Source of the DNA: Atherinomorus stipes
Lineage: Eukaryota; Chordata; Actinopteri; Atheriniformes; Atherinidae
Direction: 5' to 3'
Assembly (NCBI GenBank): GCA_023101725.1
Contig: JALJCO010001058.1
Location: 186,001-250,000, forward strand
Length of the DNA stretch: 64,000 nucleotides
Shown here: positions 35,658 to 48,890 of the stretch, in pieces
How positions within the stretch are numbered: position 1 is the stretch's first letter
Layout: each line of letters begins with the position of its first letter
The notes under the pieces: generated by a model
What the model was told of the DNA's origin: nothing
The model's input: only the letters and a program-made list of their open reading frames with translations
The model's database searches: none
Position numbers and translations under genes: made by a program

Positions 35658-38600
35658 ATGTTTTCGTCAAGCCAAGAGGAGCACTGCGCCCCGTCCAAAG
35701 ACCCAGTAAAATACGGGGAGCTGGTGGTACTGGGGTAAGTTGAGCTCTATTTATCCTTTTTATTTCTTTCCAAATTATCTATGTAGACACTCGGGAGAGA
35801 CCGAGAGAAGTAATGTTGATCGTTTTAAAGTTTCCCAAGAGAGCATTCACTTAGCTAACTTAGCTATGGGACAGCAAGTCTTTGAAAACTGACTGGATTA
35901 GTAGTAATTTGCTGAAATTTACAGCGATGATCGCATTTTACTTGAGCCACAATGGACATGGTCCTGGAAATGGTCAGTTTAGAAATTTACGAGCTCACGT
36001 TATTCCACAAACCAGACACGTGCGCAGTCAAAATGTGTACATGTTCGTTTTACAGAGTTGGTGACGATGTTTCATTCTCTGATAACAGAGTGAAACAAAC
36101 CTGCGCAGATGAGCCGCCGCCATAAAAGATATGTTCAGGACTACTTTAGCCACACGAATGAAACAATTCTCATACTCAGCAGCTCTAACCGAAGCACTTC
36201 TCCCTGCCTTGAAGTTGGATTCATGGGGTTTCAGGAATTCGGAAGTCGTGATGCGCCCCCCCCCGCACGGGTTCTTCCTTTTCTACCACTAGCTCAAACT
36301 GCACAACTTCTGTTGTAAGACGCACCGGCGGGCTGTGGTTTGGTTCTCACTTTATTACCGCAGTTAACGGTTCCAAAGCGCACAGTTTGCATATCTTAAC
36401 TTAAAGGCTGATATATTGAAACTCTCTGAAGCTAGAGGCCAGTACCGTAGACTGTGGCCCTATAGACATAAAAGTCCCCTTTTTGTGATATTTGTAATTT
36501 AAAATCTTAATGTGTTTTGTGAAATACTGTTCTTGGCTCAAGTCAAACATTTAATATTAGACAGACCAATCAGGGTGTCTGTGTCATTGGCCAGATGCCC
36601 TGGCGCAAGTTGGAGGTGAAAAATGAACTCGGTCATTCCAGTGTACAGACTGGTGGTTCTAAAAGTGGGACTGGAAGATTTCCATGTGGTCATCAGAAAA
36701 ATGAGTTGCTTTCCTTACTATTTCAATGATTAATTACCCTAAAAAGAAGATGCTCTGTCTGTCCTTAAGTTTCATACCTTTCACTGTACTCCCCTCACTC
36801 TGTAACACCATAATATGGCTTATGACACAATTGATTATATTCAGGCTTTTGTTTGAGTGCAATGACTTGTAATATTGCCAACTATACAATAAGTTACAAT
36901 AAAAGTTCATAGAATAATACAAGTTATTTTTTTAAATCTAAAATGTTATTCTGGTCAGAAAATTATGTTCAACTGCAGGCTTACATACAGTGAAATAAGG
37001 TGAAAAACTTTTTGTGTTGTTTCTACTGTCCTATTACAGTATGTAACTTTCATTATGTTGCAGTCATAATTAGCTTAGAAAAACGTTGAGGTGCCGGCGC
37101 CCTGAAAAAGTTATCTTTCCCATCTGCTGTCAGGCAAGAGGCAGAGTACACCCTGGACAGGTGGTCAGCATAGAGACAAACAGAGCAAACAACCACAAAC
37201 AACACCGACTGCCAGGGTGAAGTCAGAATCATGATTTGACATGAATGTTTTTGCACTGAGGGAGGAAGCTGGAATACCTGGAGAGATTTCACATATGCAC
37301 AGGGAAAATACATAAAGTCCACACAGAAGAGCCCCAGCCAATGTCTCATGTTGGCCCCTTCATTGCAAATGTTTTGTTTTTTCTTCTTCTTTTTTAATCA
37401 AACCTGGACCTAAATTGGATTATTTCATATATAACGTGTAATGTAAAAGAAGAAAAAGCAAAAAATTACTACTGCATGTATCATCTTGCCACAGACTAAA
37501 ATGTTTTGTACTTGAACAGAGTTGCATGAAAGTTAACATAGACAGAGATAATAGAGTGAGGCTTTGTTTGTCCTCCACCTGTACATTCACAGCCACACTG
37601 CTTATTGTAAGGGATAAAAAGTATTGCTGACTGCTTATTACCCCAGGCTGAACATGTGGCATGTTTGACGCTGGCACTTTTGTTCTCTCCCCTGACATAA
37701 AGACACATGTGAATCAGATGTGACGGGTGTATAATCACAGCCGTGACATCACATCCCATTGATAAAACCGATGGTAGACAAGATAGCTGACAGCATGGAA
37801 CAAAGCTTGTTTGAGCAGCAGTTCCCTCGGTGGTTTGTTGCCATGACCGAGGTGGCTCTTATTACTTGCATGGCTGCCCTCCCCATCTTTGCTGGGGTGG
37901 ATTGGCTTGGTGCTGGTCAGTGAACGGAGGGGATTGTGAGAGGGGCTGCATGGGTATCTTGGAAATGAAAGGCCGGATTGATCAGGACTCAGTCTTTGCC
38001 TTTCCTGAGCTTCCTCTGTTCATTGTGACTCAGAGACTAGGCCTATTGATTAAACGTTTTAGATTTGCCATAAAGAACCACTCAATTAAGGAAGTGTACA
38101 AATCAACTTATTCTTGGTACAGACTTCCACTGGGTTTTGTGACATCATGCTTTCTCAAGAAATTTTATTCATCAAAGAAGATGAGCTATGTTCTATATTC
38201 TGTGCTATCTGCTGTGACCCTTAAAGACTGCCTTTGCCTCCCCGTTATGACAATGAATGTTACAACTACTCAGCATATCTCCTCCTCATTCTTTGAACAC
38301 TAGACTTTCATGTTAGCTTAAGAGGTAGGAGGTACTGTTGGCTCCTCACCACAACCCTGGAGGATATGCGATACGGCAGTCTTCTAATCCCTGCTCCTGA
38401 GTATTGGAAGGTAAATCCGCTGTGTGTCTGGCACAGGTCAAAAGGGAAAGTGATCACAATTAGTTGGAGCTCTGCTTTACAGAGCCTGTCCTAACTAATA
38501 TGATGGTGGTAGTTCCTAGATGACAAAACATTGTTCTTCAGTGCAACAGGGAATTAATGAAAAGTGGAACATTTCTTACAGAGCTAGGGTGATGTTCTAA

Positions 38601-41600
38601 AGTAAAATTTATTGTGGTAAAAAAAATTTAGGTTGCACATTGTCTAATTATATGCTTATTGAGCAGCATTTAGACATGAGGAACCAACATATTCACTGAA
38701 TATAAATCTGAACAATATATAGATCCAGTTTTTAGGGCAGGTCTCATAAAACTTATATATTGTGTGCTACAATGATGTTGGAAATGGGTTTGTGATATTT
38801 CACACATATAAAATCGCAGCACTTTCGGTTATTATTGTCCTTTTGCACCTCCATTCTGTCATTGTATTAGATGTAGTTTGTCCACAGAATCATCCAGTGC
38901 CTCTCAAGCTCTCTGTGGGTGGCTTGTCTTACAGGCCAGCTTTGTGCTCTGTGCTGACTGGGACCATGTGTTTCCATGCCTGGCCAGCCGTGTAGAGACA
39001 TGGGACAGGTGGACTAGCTTAGGAGGGAGGTAGGGAGGAGCAGAAGGAAGCTCTGTTGCTTTTATGTTGAAACAAAGAGGAGAAAATTCAGATTATGTTG
39101 CGCTTAGTAGAAGCAGTTTCCTCAGATGCGATGGTATGCAAAGTTGAGGCGTTGGATATAAATATTTTTGCCCTACAAAGTGGCTGTTTAGCACACTGTG
39201 GTTATATGTGAGGGTGTGACAGAAGGTCTGTGTGTTGGATGGGAGGAAAGCATGGGGTTTCCCAGCTGTAGGAACCAGCTGGTGGACAGAAAGAGGACCA
39301 GTCTTACCGGAAGGGGCTTCTCCATTCACAAGGAGCCACCCAGGCGAGGGGCCTCACAGCAGACTGAAGGGCAAAGCTGGAATCTGGTATTCAATGATCA
39401 GAAAACACAGAACAGGCAGATTTCAGCTACTTTTTGGGTGAAGCTTTGAAACTGGGATCTGTAAAATTGGGCCTTGAAAAAATTGTCATGAAAGTGGGTT
39501 CACCACCCAGAATGTATGTACCTTAAGTGAAAGCAGCAAGCCTGACGAGCATCTTAAAATATTCTCCTGCCTGGGACCAAGAGCAAAAGAACAGCTGCGG
39601 TTTACACAGTGCTAGCTCACTAAAATCACAAGCACCAGAGTGCATTATGTAAGAAGAAACATTATCCAAGGTGACGCTTAGATTACTAATATGCTGTACT
39701 AGATTGCCAGTGATGTAATGTGTGGAAAAGCTCCCTTTCAAAATACACAAATGTTTCTAAATCTCCATGTGTACTTGTTATATGATTACAAGAATTTTGC
39801 CTGTAAATCTCATTACACACGTGTCTTTGCAGCTACAAAAAGTGTTTGCATATTTATCCAGGGAGAAAAAACTAAATAAATAACCATGAATTTGCTGTCC
39901 TTACTTCCACCCCAACCCTCTCTGTGACAGGTACAATGGCTCTCTGCCCAATGGAGATCGGGGTAGACGGAAAAGCAGATTTGCGCTATACAAGAGGACC
40001 AAAGCCAATGGTGTTAAACCGAGCACTGTGCACATCCTCAACACACCCCAGGATAGCAAGGTACAGAACAAAGGATGAATTAGCAATTTAATGAACAGAC
40101 TCTCTGTAGGAATGAATAACTGTCTGCTTCTCTTTTGAAGTGCATTTAGGGGGGAAAAAAAGTACAAAGGCATCTGAATATTTAACAGTGACAGAGGGTG
40201 ATCTGTATTTATCTCAGGTAGATTTGAATGTGTAAAGTTCTGAATTAGATTCAGATTATGAATGCAGCAAATGGAATAAAAATGGAATTACAGCTGATGG
40301 AAAATCTTGAAGCAGCAACATAGTCTTGGTGATCTTTGCAGCTTATGGAACGTGCTGCTGAGCATTTAACGTTGTTGTTGGCAGACCCTAATGTTGACAT
40401 TTCCAGTTCAATAACTGTAGTTCTGCACTGGGCCTCATGGCTTCTCTTTGCGCCAGTGAGGCTGCCTGAAAATACCATATCCAGTTTTACACGTTTGCCT
40501 ACATTCCTCTCTTGGTTCCAAAGCAGAACTGCTAAGCAAGGATGTGCTTACCTCTGCATCTCCTAAAGGCTATTATTTCAGACATTTGCTACTGGGTTGG
40601 CTATTTGGCCAGTGGTTCAGGTTACTATCACCTTGTGGAACTTGACTCCTCATAATCGTTTTAGAGGAGTTTCTGTGCCAGAGGTCTTTTAATGGCTGAT
40701 ATTGTCCATTATTTCACTGGAATTTAAGCTGGAAGTTTGTCAGCAGTGTTTTTTTTTTATTTAAATTATAGATAAATGATATTCATCTTCAGTTTCTCAC
40801 AAAATTATGTTGTATTGGATGTGGCGCAACAGTCAACGGCTGTTTCAGGGAACTCAGCTTCTTCCCTTTTTTACCACTGGTCCCTTCTGCTACTCAGCTA
40901 CCAGCCCCGGCATTAAGAAGGGTGAATTTAGGATGAAGTTGTTGCAGCTGGCACACCCTTCTCAGCCTGTTGTACATGGGGCAGAAATGGATATCCTTTG
41001 GGGGCAAACAGGGTGATAAGCTTGATTTTAGTAGGGAGAGATTTTAGATAAATCAAGCACCAAAGGAGTAAAATGAAAGAAGCCATGCATCTCCATGTAG
41101 AGGAGGTCTCAGCCCACACTTGTTCCCTCACACTGCAGCCTACGAATGAACTGAGAATGCTCTGTAGCTAAGAGGGAAAGCTCACGTGTCTGTGCACACT
41201 CTGGTGTTCATGACAGATAATGAGAAACTCCCATGACGCTGCTGCCAGCCCTTTATTCAAACCTTGTTTATTTTGACTCCTCCAAGTCAGGGTGCAGGCC
41301 AGTGTTTGTATAAATAAACTTCTCCATTCTATAAGCGTGTAGGAACTTCTTTTAGCTGTGGAACAGGTGGAGCAGCATTTGTATGTAGCAGAGCAGCGGC
41401 GTTAAGACTGCATGCGATGATGACATTTGTCTCAGTCTGTCTGATGTTACAGCAGAGCGTGGCAGCTCTGGTGACCCACTTTCTCTCTCTCCCTCTTTTC
41501 CTCCTGCACGTGACAAAGCAGGGGGTGTTTGGAAAATGGAATTTGCAGATAAGAGCTGAATGATAGTGGCATGTGGTTAAGTGTTGATGAAAGCTGGTAA

Positions 41601-44600
41601 CCCACCCTCTCTCAGTACACTGACTGGCAGCCCAGCTGGTTGGCAAGCTTGTGCTAACTGGGGCCAGTAGGCAGTTTACGGTCACTGTCATGGGAGTGTG
41701 ACTTCACAGACGCTTTCTGTTCCTCTTTTAGAAATTCCTGTCCCAGCCTGTGGTTTTAGGTAACACAATAACGAAATTATGCAATTAGAGGAATTTTTGC
41801 TTAATTGTGAACTGGAAAACAAATGTTACTAATAACGGTGAAAATGAGCAGAATAACTTTATTTTTGTTCCCCAATTTAAGCTGCTTGGATCACAGACTG
41901 TGAATCATCTATTAACACATTGTGTTTTAATGTAGAGGTTTTTGTCCTGTCTTGAAGTGATTAAGCGTAGTTCCCATCGTTAAATCTGTGGTAGTCTCAG
42001 ATCCAATGTTAAAGCCACAAACTAGACATCAAAGTTTTTTGTTTTTGTTTTACTTAGTTGAGACAAGGAAAAAGCTGCTTTGTTTTTGCAGACTCAGAGT
42101 TCAAACATTTAGATACTGACTTGTTTTAGTTTTGTATTTCATTGTAATAAAACGATTTAACAATACATTGTCATATTTCAGGCTGTTAATTCTAAAGGTC
42201 AACACAGCATCTCCTACACACTGTCCAGGAACCAGACGGTGGTGGTGGAATATTGCCATGATAAAGACACAGACATGTTTCAGGTAAATGTCAATGTTGG
42301 TTGTGAGAATGGTACATAAAAGCTGGATTTATACTCGTGCCCGTGTGGCTGATGCTGATTAAGTGTGTATATAGTATACTGGAGCAGAGAACCACGGTGT
42401 GTGTTGCAGTTTCTTTTCTCGGTCTGCAGGTGACAGTAGGGCTGGTATCAGCAGTTTCTGTACTCTTTGAACGAGAAGATTCAAAATCCAGAAACACGTG
42501 ATCACAAACTGACCTATCACGGGGGTACTTCCATAGTTGTGTAGTCGGGTGCACGTCAGGCCTTTGCAGAGCTATGCAGGGCCTAAAGGGGTTATGTGAG
42601 AGTATAAATCCTGCTTAAGGCTTTTAAATGACCTGCATACAACTATCACTTTTGTTACCGACCCATTTTGGACTTTACAGGTGAAAGGAATGTTCTCAAA
42701 CTGTTTGATAGGTTTTTTCTATAACATTTTTTTCCTTCATGGTCGTTATCCAAAGATCTGTAGTTTCATGCCAGGTAAGATGGGACAAATGATTCAAGTG
42801 TCACATTGACAGCTATAACAAATTAATACTGGATAAAAATTTAAAAATTACTTAACTGAACTTTGCTATTGTCATTTTTTTTATTGCTAAGCTTTGCAAA
42901 CCTCCAAGTAGTGCATGTGTCCTGTGTGTGATGCCAGTTCTGCTCAGCCTATAGTGTTAACCTGAATAAGCGGTCAGGAGGTGATGACAAGAAGGACACG
43001 TGCTTTACATTCAGCCTCATAATGTGTCCATGTGTTGCTGAACAGCAGAGGAGACACAGACACAGCAGGCAATTGCAGCCGAGTTAAAAATGTGGAAATG
43101 AAAGGGGAAATGATTGTTGTTGCCACTTTTTCTTTTTAGCTTGAAGACTGCTTTTTTTCCCTGCGTTTAAGTCTGTGTTACTGCTTAAAACTAAGCTCAT
43201 GTAGTCAAAATCAAAACCAACCTGCTTCCAAAAAAAATCTTGGAGGCTGTGTGTCATTAAATATAATCAAAATACAACAATTTGAAATCTTTACAACATG
43301 ATGTTTCTTTGGAAATAGCATAAATTTTAAGATACCAAATGTTGAAACAGAAAATAGACGAGAACATTTGAGGAAAAAAAAATGGAACCAGGAGTAAGAA
43401 AAGGTCAGTTATCTGCAGATCAGGGTTTACTACGTTGCCTTTAATATGCTCTATAGAATGTAATACCACTTAAAGGAGAAGTTTAGGATTTTTGACATAG
43501 GGCCTCATTTTTCAGTGAGCCAGGATACTACTTATCATTGGAGACGGTTTCAACATATTTCCTTCCGTTATTCTAGTTCCAGGAGGTCACCGATGCTAAT
43601 GCTAGTGTAAGTCAGAAGGAATCTGCTAGCCTGTCATTAAAAAACAATCTTAACCACTCCAAAGAACATCTGAGGGAAATTATTATAACGTAAGACTATC
43701 TGTGTAAATGCTGTGGTAATAGAATAATGTTACAAATAAAACTAACCTTGCATTTCGTTGCATTTTGATCGTTGCTGCTGAGACACTACTAAGTTTTACT
43801 TCCTGTATTTGGCAGCGGAGTGATATCATCTGCTGCTACGTGCATGAAGGAATTTAACACACAAATATAAAGTCAAAACTACGGCCATGTCTACAAAGCA
43901 TGAGGATATGTCGGATTTTGAAGACGATTTCAAACTTTTTTCATCAAATTAACTGTTACCATGTCTCTATGAACCAGAATACACTGACAAAGGTAGTAAC
44001 ACTACCACCCGGAAGCAAAGTATATAATTCCGCAGCTGGTAAGAAACTAGTTCCTCAATATGTAATGCTAATTTTGTCATACAAGGCTAGTTTTACTTGT
44101 TATACAGATGAGTTTACTGGTTTAAAACAGCATTTATAAGTTTGCTGATTTGCCTCAGGTGTTCTGTGGAGTGGATAAGATTGGTTTGTATGACAAGCTA
44201 GCAGATTCCTATTGACTCACACTAGCATTAGCATCAGCAACCTCCTGGAACTAGAATAATGGGATGAAATATGTTGAAACTGTCTTCAGTGATAAGTAGT
44301 ATCCTGGTTCACTTGTAAATGAGGCCCTATGCCAAAAATCCTGAACTTCCCCTTTAAGTTGATGTAATTTACTGCTAAGCTGTCACACTCTCATTCCCCA
44401 TCTGTTTTATATGCACATCATTAAGGCAGAGTTTGCTTCATGTTTACAAAATGTAACAAACAAAATAGTATATGAGACATAGCAGAAGATAGCTGAGATG
44501 GAAAAGAAAAAAATTTTTCTTTGAAAGATGCAGAAGTGCAGTTATGTCTTTAAGATGAGATGAGGGAACGTAGAAAACTTGAGGTCTGATGAATCAGAAA

Positions 44601-46591
44601 TAATGGACTTTGTACCTTCTAAACTGAAGAGTTGATGGCCCATCTGGGTCGTTATTAGCTCACTCTTGCATGGGAAAATTACAGATAACAATATTTTCTA
44701 TATTTTAAAACAGTCACCCACTAAAAGGGGCCAGTAGGGGCCATTAAAAAGGGGTCCAGCAGTATGTGCTGAAAGTATTTGAAGCATTATAAAGAGCTTA
44801 ATATGCCTTTACCAATTGAACTGAAGTGGGAGATTGTTATGCAATCAACTCTACACCAGCTTTTCTCTTCCTCTCCAAAATAGTCACAGTATGATTTCAA
44901 GAGAAGATGAAGTAACAATGTAGTAATTGTGACCCTGTCAACTTCTTTTTAATTACATTTTATTGGTGTCTCACACACACAAAGAGAAATGGTGACGTTC
45001 AAGGACATGAAATTCAATGACTCCTGATGAATCAGACTCAGAATCTAAAACAACATCAAGCCTTCACACAAAAGAAATTCAGATTTTTAGCATTTGGACA
45101 TGAAAAACTGATTAATTTGATAAATTGGAGTTTAAATTATTAATAACTGTAAAATTGTAAAGTCTAAACTTTCCACAATAAAGTAAGTAGGGGTTCAAGA
45201 AGAAACTGATTTATATCTGAATGTCAGTGGAAATTATTTTTGCATTTTGTTGATTATTTACTTATATCATTGTATTTTTCTCCAGATTGGACGATCCACT
45301 GAGAGTCCCATAGACTTTGTGGTAACTGACACAATAGCAGGAGGCCAGGAGGGAGAGGAGACCCCGATCACACAGAGCACCATCTCCCGCTTCGCATGTC
45401 GAGTTGTCTGTGAGCGCAACCCTCCCTACACTGCTCGTATCTATGCAGCCGGGTTTGACTCTTCTAAAAACATCTTCCTTGGGGTAATTACTAGTTAGTC
45501 TACCATAGTGGTTCTACAGTATCTCTACTTAGGCTACTTTTGAAATTTAAGATTACATGTGTTTTTTTTTTTTCTTTTGGTCCTTTTAGATCTAAACCAA
45601 AGAAATGCACTTATTTGTCATGCAGAAATGTGTATAAAAAAAAAAAAAGCATCAGTTTACATCATCTCTGTTCTGTGTTGGCTACAGGAAAAGGCTGCAA
45701 AATGGAAGAATCCTGATGGCCACATGGACGGCCTGACGACAAATGGGGTGCTTGTGATGCATCCCAAAGGGGGATTCACTGAAGAGTCCAAGCCTGGCGT
45801 TTGGAGAGAGATTTCTGTTTGTGGAGATGTCTATACGCTGAGAGAGACCCGCTCAGCACAGACCCCAGGAAAACTGGTGCGTAGCTTCAAGCATGCGGTT
45901 TATGTTAATAGTCCATGTAAAGTAAATGTTCCATGTCTAGATTCATGCTATGGGAATGTTATTCTTTTGTAAATTGAAACTGAACATCTATCTGTCATGA
46001 AACCCTTCGCAGGTGGAGATTGAGAGTAACATACTGCAGGACGGCTCCCTGGTGGATCTGTGTGGAGCCACTTTGCTGTGGCGAACTGCAGAAGGCCTCT
46101 TTCACACTCCCACCCAGAAGCACCTGGAGGCGCTCAGGCAGGAGATAAATGCAGCACGGCCCCAGTGCCCCGTAGGGCTAAATACCCTTGTATTTCCCAG
46201 CATTCAGCGCAGTCGTGCCCTCTCACCTCTAGAAGACAAGCAGCCCTGGGTTTACCTGGCATGTGGCCACGTGCACGGTCACCACAACTGGGGCCACCGC
46301 TCAGAGCAGGAACCCAACACTCAGCGAGAGTGTCCCATGTGCCGAGTGGTGGGACCCTACGTTCCTCTGTGGCTGGGGTGCGAGCCAGCCTTTTACGTGG
46401 ATACAGGTGCACCAACACATGCCTTTGTGCCATGTGGACATGTGTGCTCAGAAAAGTCAGTCAAATACTGGTCGGAGATCCCTCTGCCTCACGGCACGCA
46501 CGCCTTCCATGCCGCCTGCCCCTTCTGTGCCACCCAGCTCAGCCTCACTCAGGGCTGTTCCAAGTTAATCTTCCAGGATCCTGTGGACTGA
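35658..46591 (+). CDS. peli2: Pellino E3 ubiquitin ligase 2
   Basis: Six coding exons join in frame: 35658-35734, 39931-40060, 42182-42283, 45286-45483, 45688-45876 and 46013-46591, giving 424 aa (human PELI2 420). Pellino proteins ubiquitinate IRAK kinases in Toll-like and IL-1 receptor signalling. The N-terminal two-thirds is the winged FHA domain that binds phosphothreonine (GYNGSLPNGDRGRRKSRFAL, then IGRSTESPIDFVVTD and STISRFACRVVCERNPPYTA). The C-terminal RING-like domain has its metal ligands: CGHVHG at 316-321, CPMC at 339-342, CGHVC at 373-377 and CPFC at 401-404. The call as peli2 rather than peli1 rests on the N terminus (EEHCAPSKDPVKYGELVVLG), the NPDGHMDGL segment and the position next to ktn1. 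It is four residues longer than human, mostly between FPSI and KQPW (QRSRALSPLED). Confidence 0.95.
35735..39930 (+). other. peli2: peli2 intron 1
   Basis: This 4.2 kb intron follows the short first coding exon. No coding signal is recognised; the open frames of up to 157 codons (37830-38303) start from non-ATG or weak contexts and resemble nothing I know. A TTAGCTAACTTAGCTA word lies at 35852-35868. Nothing else stands out. Confidence 0.6.
40061..42181 (+). other. peli2: peli2 intron 2
   Basis: This 2.1 kb intron has no recognisable gene or repeat family. A 120-codon minus-strand open frame (41329-41691) has no family resemblance and is treated as chance. Confidence 0.6.
43470..44357. mobile_element. 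Long-arm inverted-repeat transposon flanked by TTAA
   Basis: The left arm (43470-about 43635) and the reverse complement of the right arm (44191-44357) are closely similar over about 165 bases: both start TTAAAGG.GAAGTT.AGGATTTTTG and share GCATAGGGCC/ACATAGGGCC, CAACATATTTC, ATTCTAGTTCCAGGAGGT and GATGCTAATGCTAGTGT. TTAA stands at each end, as in elements with TTAA target duplications (piggyBac or Kolobok type). The 550-base middle has no transposase. It contains a 21-codon acidic open frame starting at 43887 (MSTKHEDMSDFEDDF), perhaps a relic. It lies in peli2 intron 3. Confidence 0.75.
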
Positions 46592-48264
46592 ACTGACAGG
46601 TCCCGCTCTGGCAGGGATGAGCAAACAGGAATACCAACATGCTGTGAAACTTTTCAGATTATTTGTGCTTTCTTTTGTTCGTGTAACCCAGCAGTAAAAT
46701 GGAATAAGTCTGTTGAAGTTCTGGTCACCTACTGTGGATTCTGCACAACAGGGAGTCGTTACAGAAAGTTCAGGGGCCCTTCTGGCCGTTTGGATATACA
46801 GATTGTGGCGCACACTGGACCACAACTGTCTGACTCCTCCAGAAATACTATTTCAGCCATCCAGCTGTTTTAAACACGACTCCAGCTTTGGGCTATTGAA
46901 ACTACAAAACCTGCTACAATACCTACCATCAGACTGCTGTAAAAGTCAGGTTGTAGAAGAAATCAATTCATTTCACTCGTGAATCAGACTGAAGCATAAA
47001 CATTAAGCAGGTGTAGCTGGGTCTATTGGGAAAGAAAAGAGCAACGTGGTTCCTAATGGACCTGGGACAGAAGTTTTACAGAGCCAGACAGCTGGACTGT
47101 TGGCTGGGAGAAGAGCCAGGAGAAACTTGGAGTTTAATGGCTAAATAGTTCAACGCTCCCCATTGGCCTCTTGGCCGTCGTCTCTAAATGGCATCTGAAT
47201 CATGTTCTTCAGAGGTGGCTTTCATTTTACCAAACTGACTTTTGTGTACAGAGACATAATCCAGTGCCTCAAATCCCAATTACCTGTGGGAATATTTTTC
47301 ATAGACAAGGAAATATATTTTGTTGAAGGTAAAGAGAGATAATTTTGCATACAGAAGACATAAGGAATTGACAGCCCACATGGATTTTGACACAAGTGGT
47401 ATTTTACTACTCTGAGGCCCTTGTACTCTTTAGTAATGCAAATGTTAATATATTTTTCTCCTTCATATATATAATGTGTGGGTGAGAATGTATGAGTGGA
47501 TGTGTGATGTGTGTGTGGGATGGACTGCGTGGGTGCCCTTGGGCTGTTTAAATTGCCCTGCATCAATTCACCCCAATCCCCTTTTTATGAGCTCGCCCAC
47601 CACCCAAAACGCTATCAGAGACAACACAGGAATCAAAACAAGGTTGCAGGGTTTTTCAATGAATGTAATCAAACACATATGCTCTCCTTAGTGGTGGTGC
47701 TCAAACGATATGTCCTGCTTTTTTCACTACAACTGAAAGCCCGCTTGCAGTGAAGTACAACAGTGGGGCTCTACAACTGTTTGCATCAGCAATACCTGCT
47801 TGCTAGCAAGCAGCGGCATCCCTGCGCCACACATGTACTGTATTCATTCTGCACTGTTTAGCTTTATTCCGAGCTGGGATCTGATCCAATGATTTGTTCG
47901 CTGTCAACCCTGGGCACATTCTCAGCAGCATCCAGAGATTATACCAAATATAAGGAGGAGCTTTTTTTTCTCTCCACATGCAAGATGCAATGGCCACTCT
48001 TTCTCCAAAGTGTTTCTGGAAACAATCCTAAACCCAAACTGCTGCTATGATGGAATGATGACAGCTCTGGATTACAGTCAAGGCTGTTCTGTAGCTCAAT
48101 GAAAACAATGATGTTCTTGCGCTCCATGCCAAATTTAGTAAGTTCCATTGTGTGAAGATGAGTCAAGTTGTCCACAACAAAATAGCAGATGAATTGGAAC
48201 TGAAAAATCTGGGACAAATCTGGCCATTCTTCTGTGAGGATGGCTTACCAGACTGTGCCCATAA

Positions 48265-48344
<80 letters not shown>

Positions 48345-48890
48345 TTGTTCCTATCACAGCATTCTAATTTTCTTCCATGCTGCATCGTTATGAATTGATT
48401 TGGATGTTGGCGAGGGGCATATCCACCATAATTAAGGGCTCGCAGTTTTCACACCAAAAAAAAGTTCAACAGCAGTGGTGGACTGGTGGGATATTTTCCT
48501 TTTTGGTTCCTTCCTCAGAAAAATATTCTTAGCATTCTTTGAAACGTCAGCAGCATTACTCTTCTGTACCACTTTGTACTTGCTTGATTTTTCTGCAGAT
48601 TTTATATAACTGCCATGCAAGGTCATGCACTAAGCCTCACTGTTCAGTAGCATTCCCTTTTAACACTTTAAGCTCAAACACTGTGCCCATTGCTCAAGAC
48701 TGTGTTCTGTAATAGCTGCAGAGTAGCTGCCTCAAACATTCCTCCTTGGTAAACATGGGTGGGGCTCGCAGTTCACCCAAGGGCTTGTTCTATGAATTTG
48801 TCTCCTACAGGAACTCTGTGCACAAGCCATAGAACACATTGATGCTCCCGATGCCTCCTTTGCAGAGAATAAAATATTTTTCAAAAACAG
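46592..48890 (+). terminator. peli2: peli2 3' UTR, poly(A) signal AATAAA at 48868-48873
   Basis: The first convincing AATAAA after the stop lies at 48868-48873 (GAATAAAATATTT), followed by a GAGTTGGATTTCTC stretch, suggesting a 3' UTR of about 2.3 kb. Long 3' UTRs are usual for Pellino genes. No alternative coding exon is seen. A long TA repeat lies inside it. The exact cleavage site is inferred. Confidence 0.5.
48267..48341. repeat. (TA)n microsatellite, about 37 units
   Basis: This is an uninterrupted TA dinucleotide repeat inside the presumed peli2 3' UTR. It is self-complementary, so it could fold on itself in the transcript. Confidence 0.97.

Noticed and set aside
37830..38303. 157-codon open frame in peli2 intron 1
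   Set aside because: It starts from a GTG-type codon, has no splice context and resembles no family.
46134..46433. 99-codon minus-strand open frame over the last peli2 exon
   Set aside because: It is the shadow of the GC-rich, conserved RING-coding exon; no independent signal.
46060..46596. 178-codon frame in a second plus-strand phase of the same exon
   Set aside because: The in-phase Pellino frame is unambiguous by homology; the other is a composition artefact.
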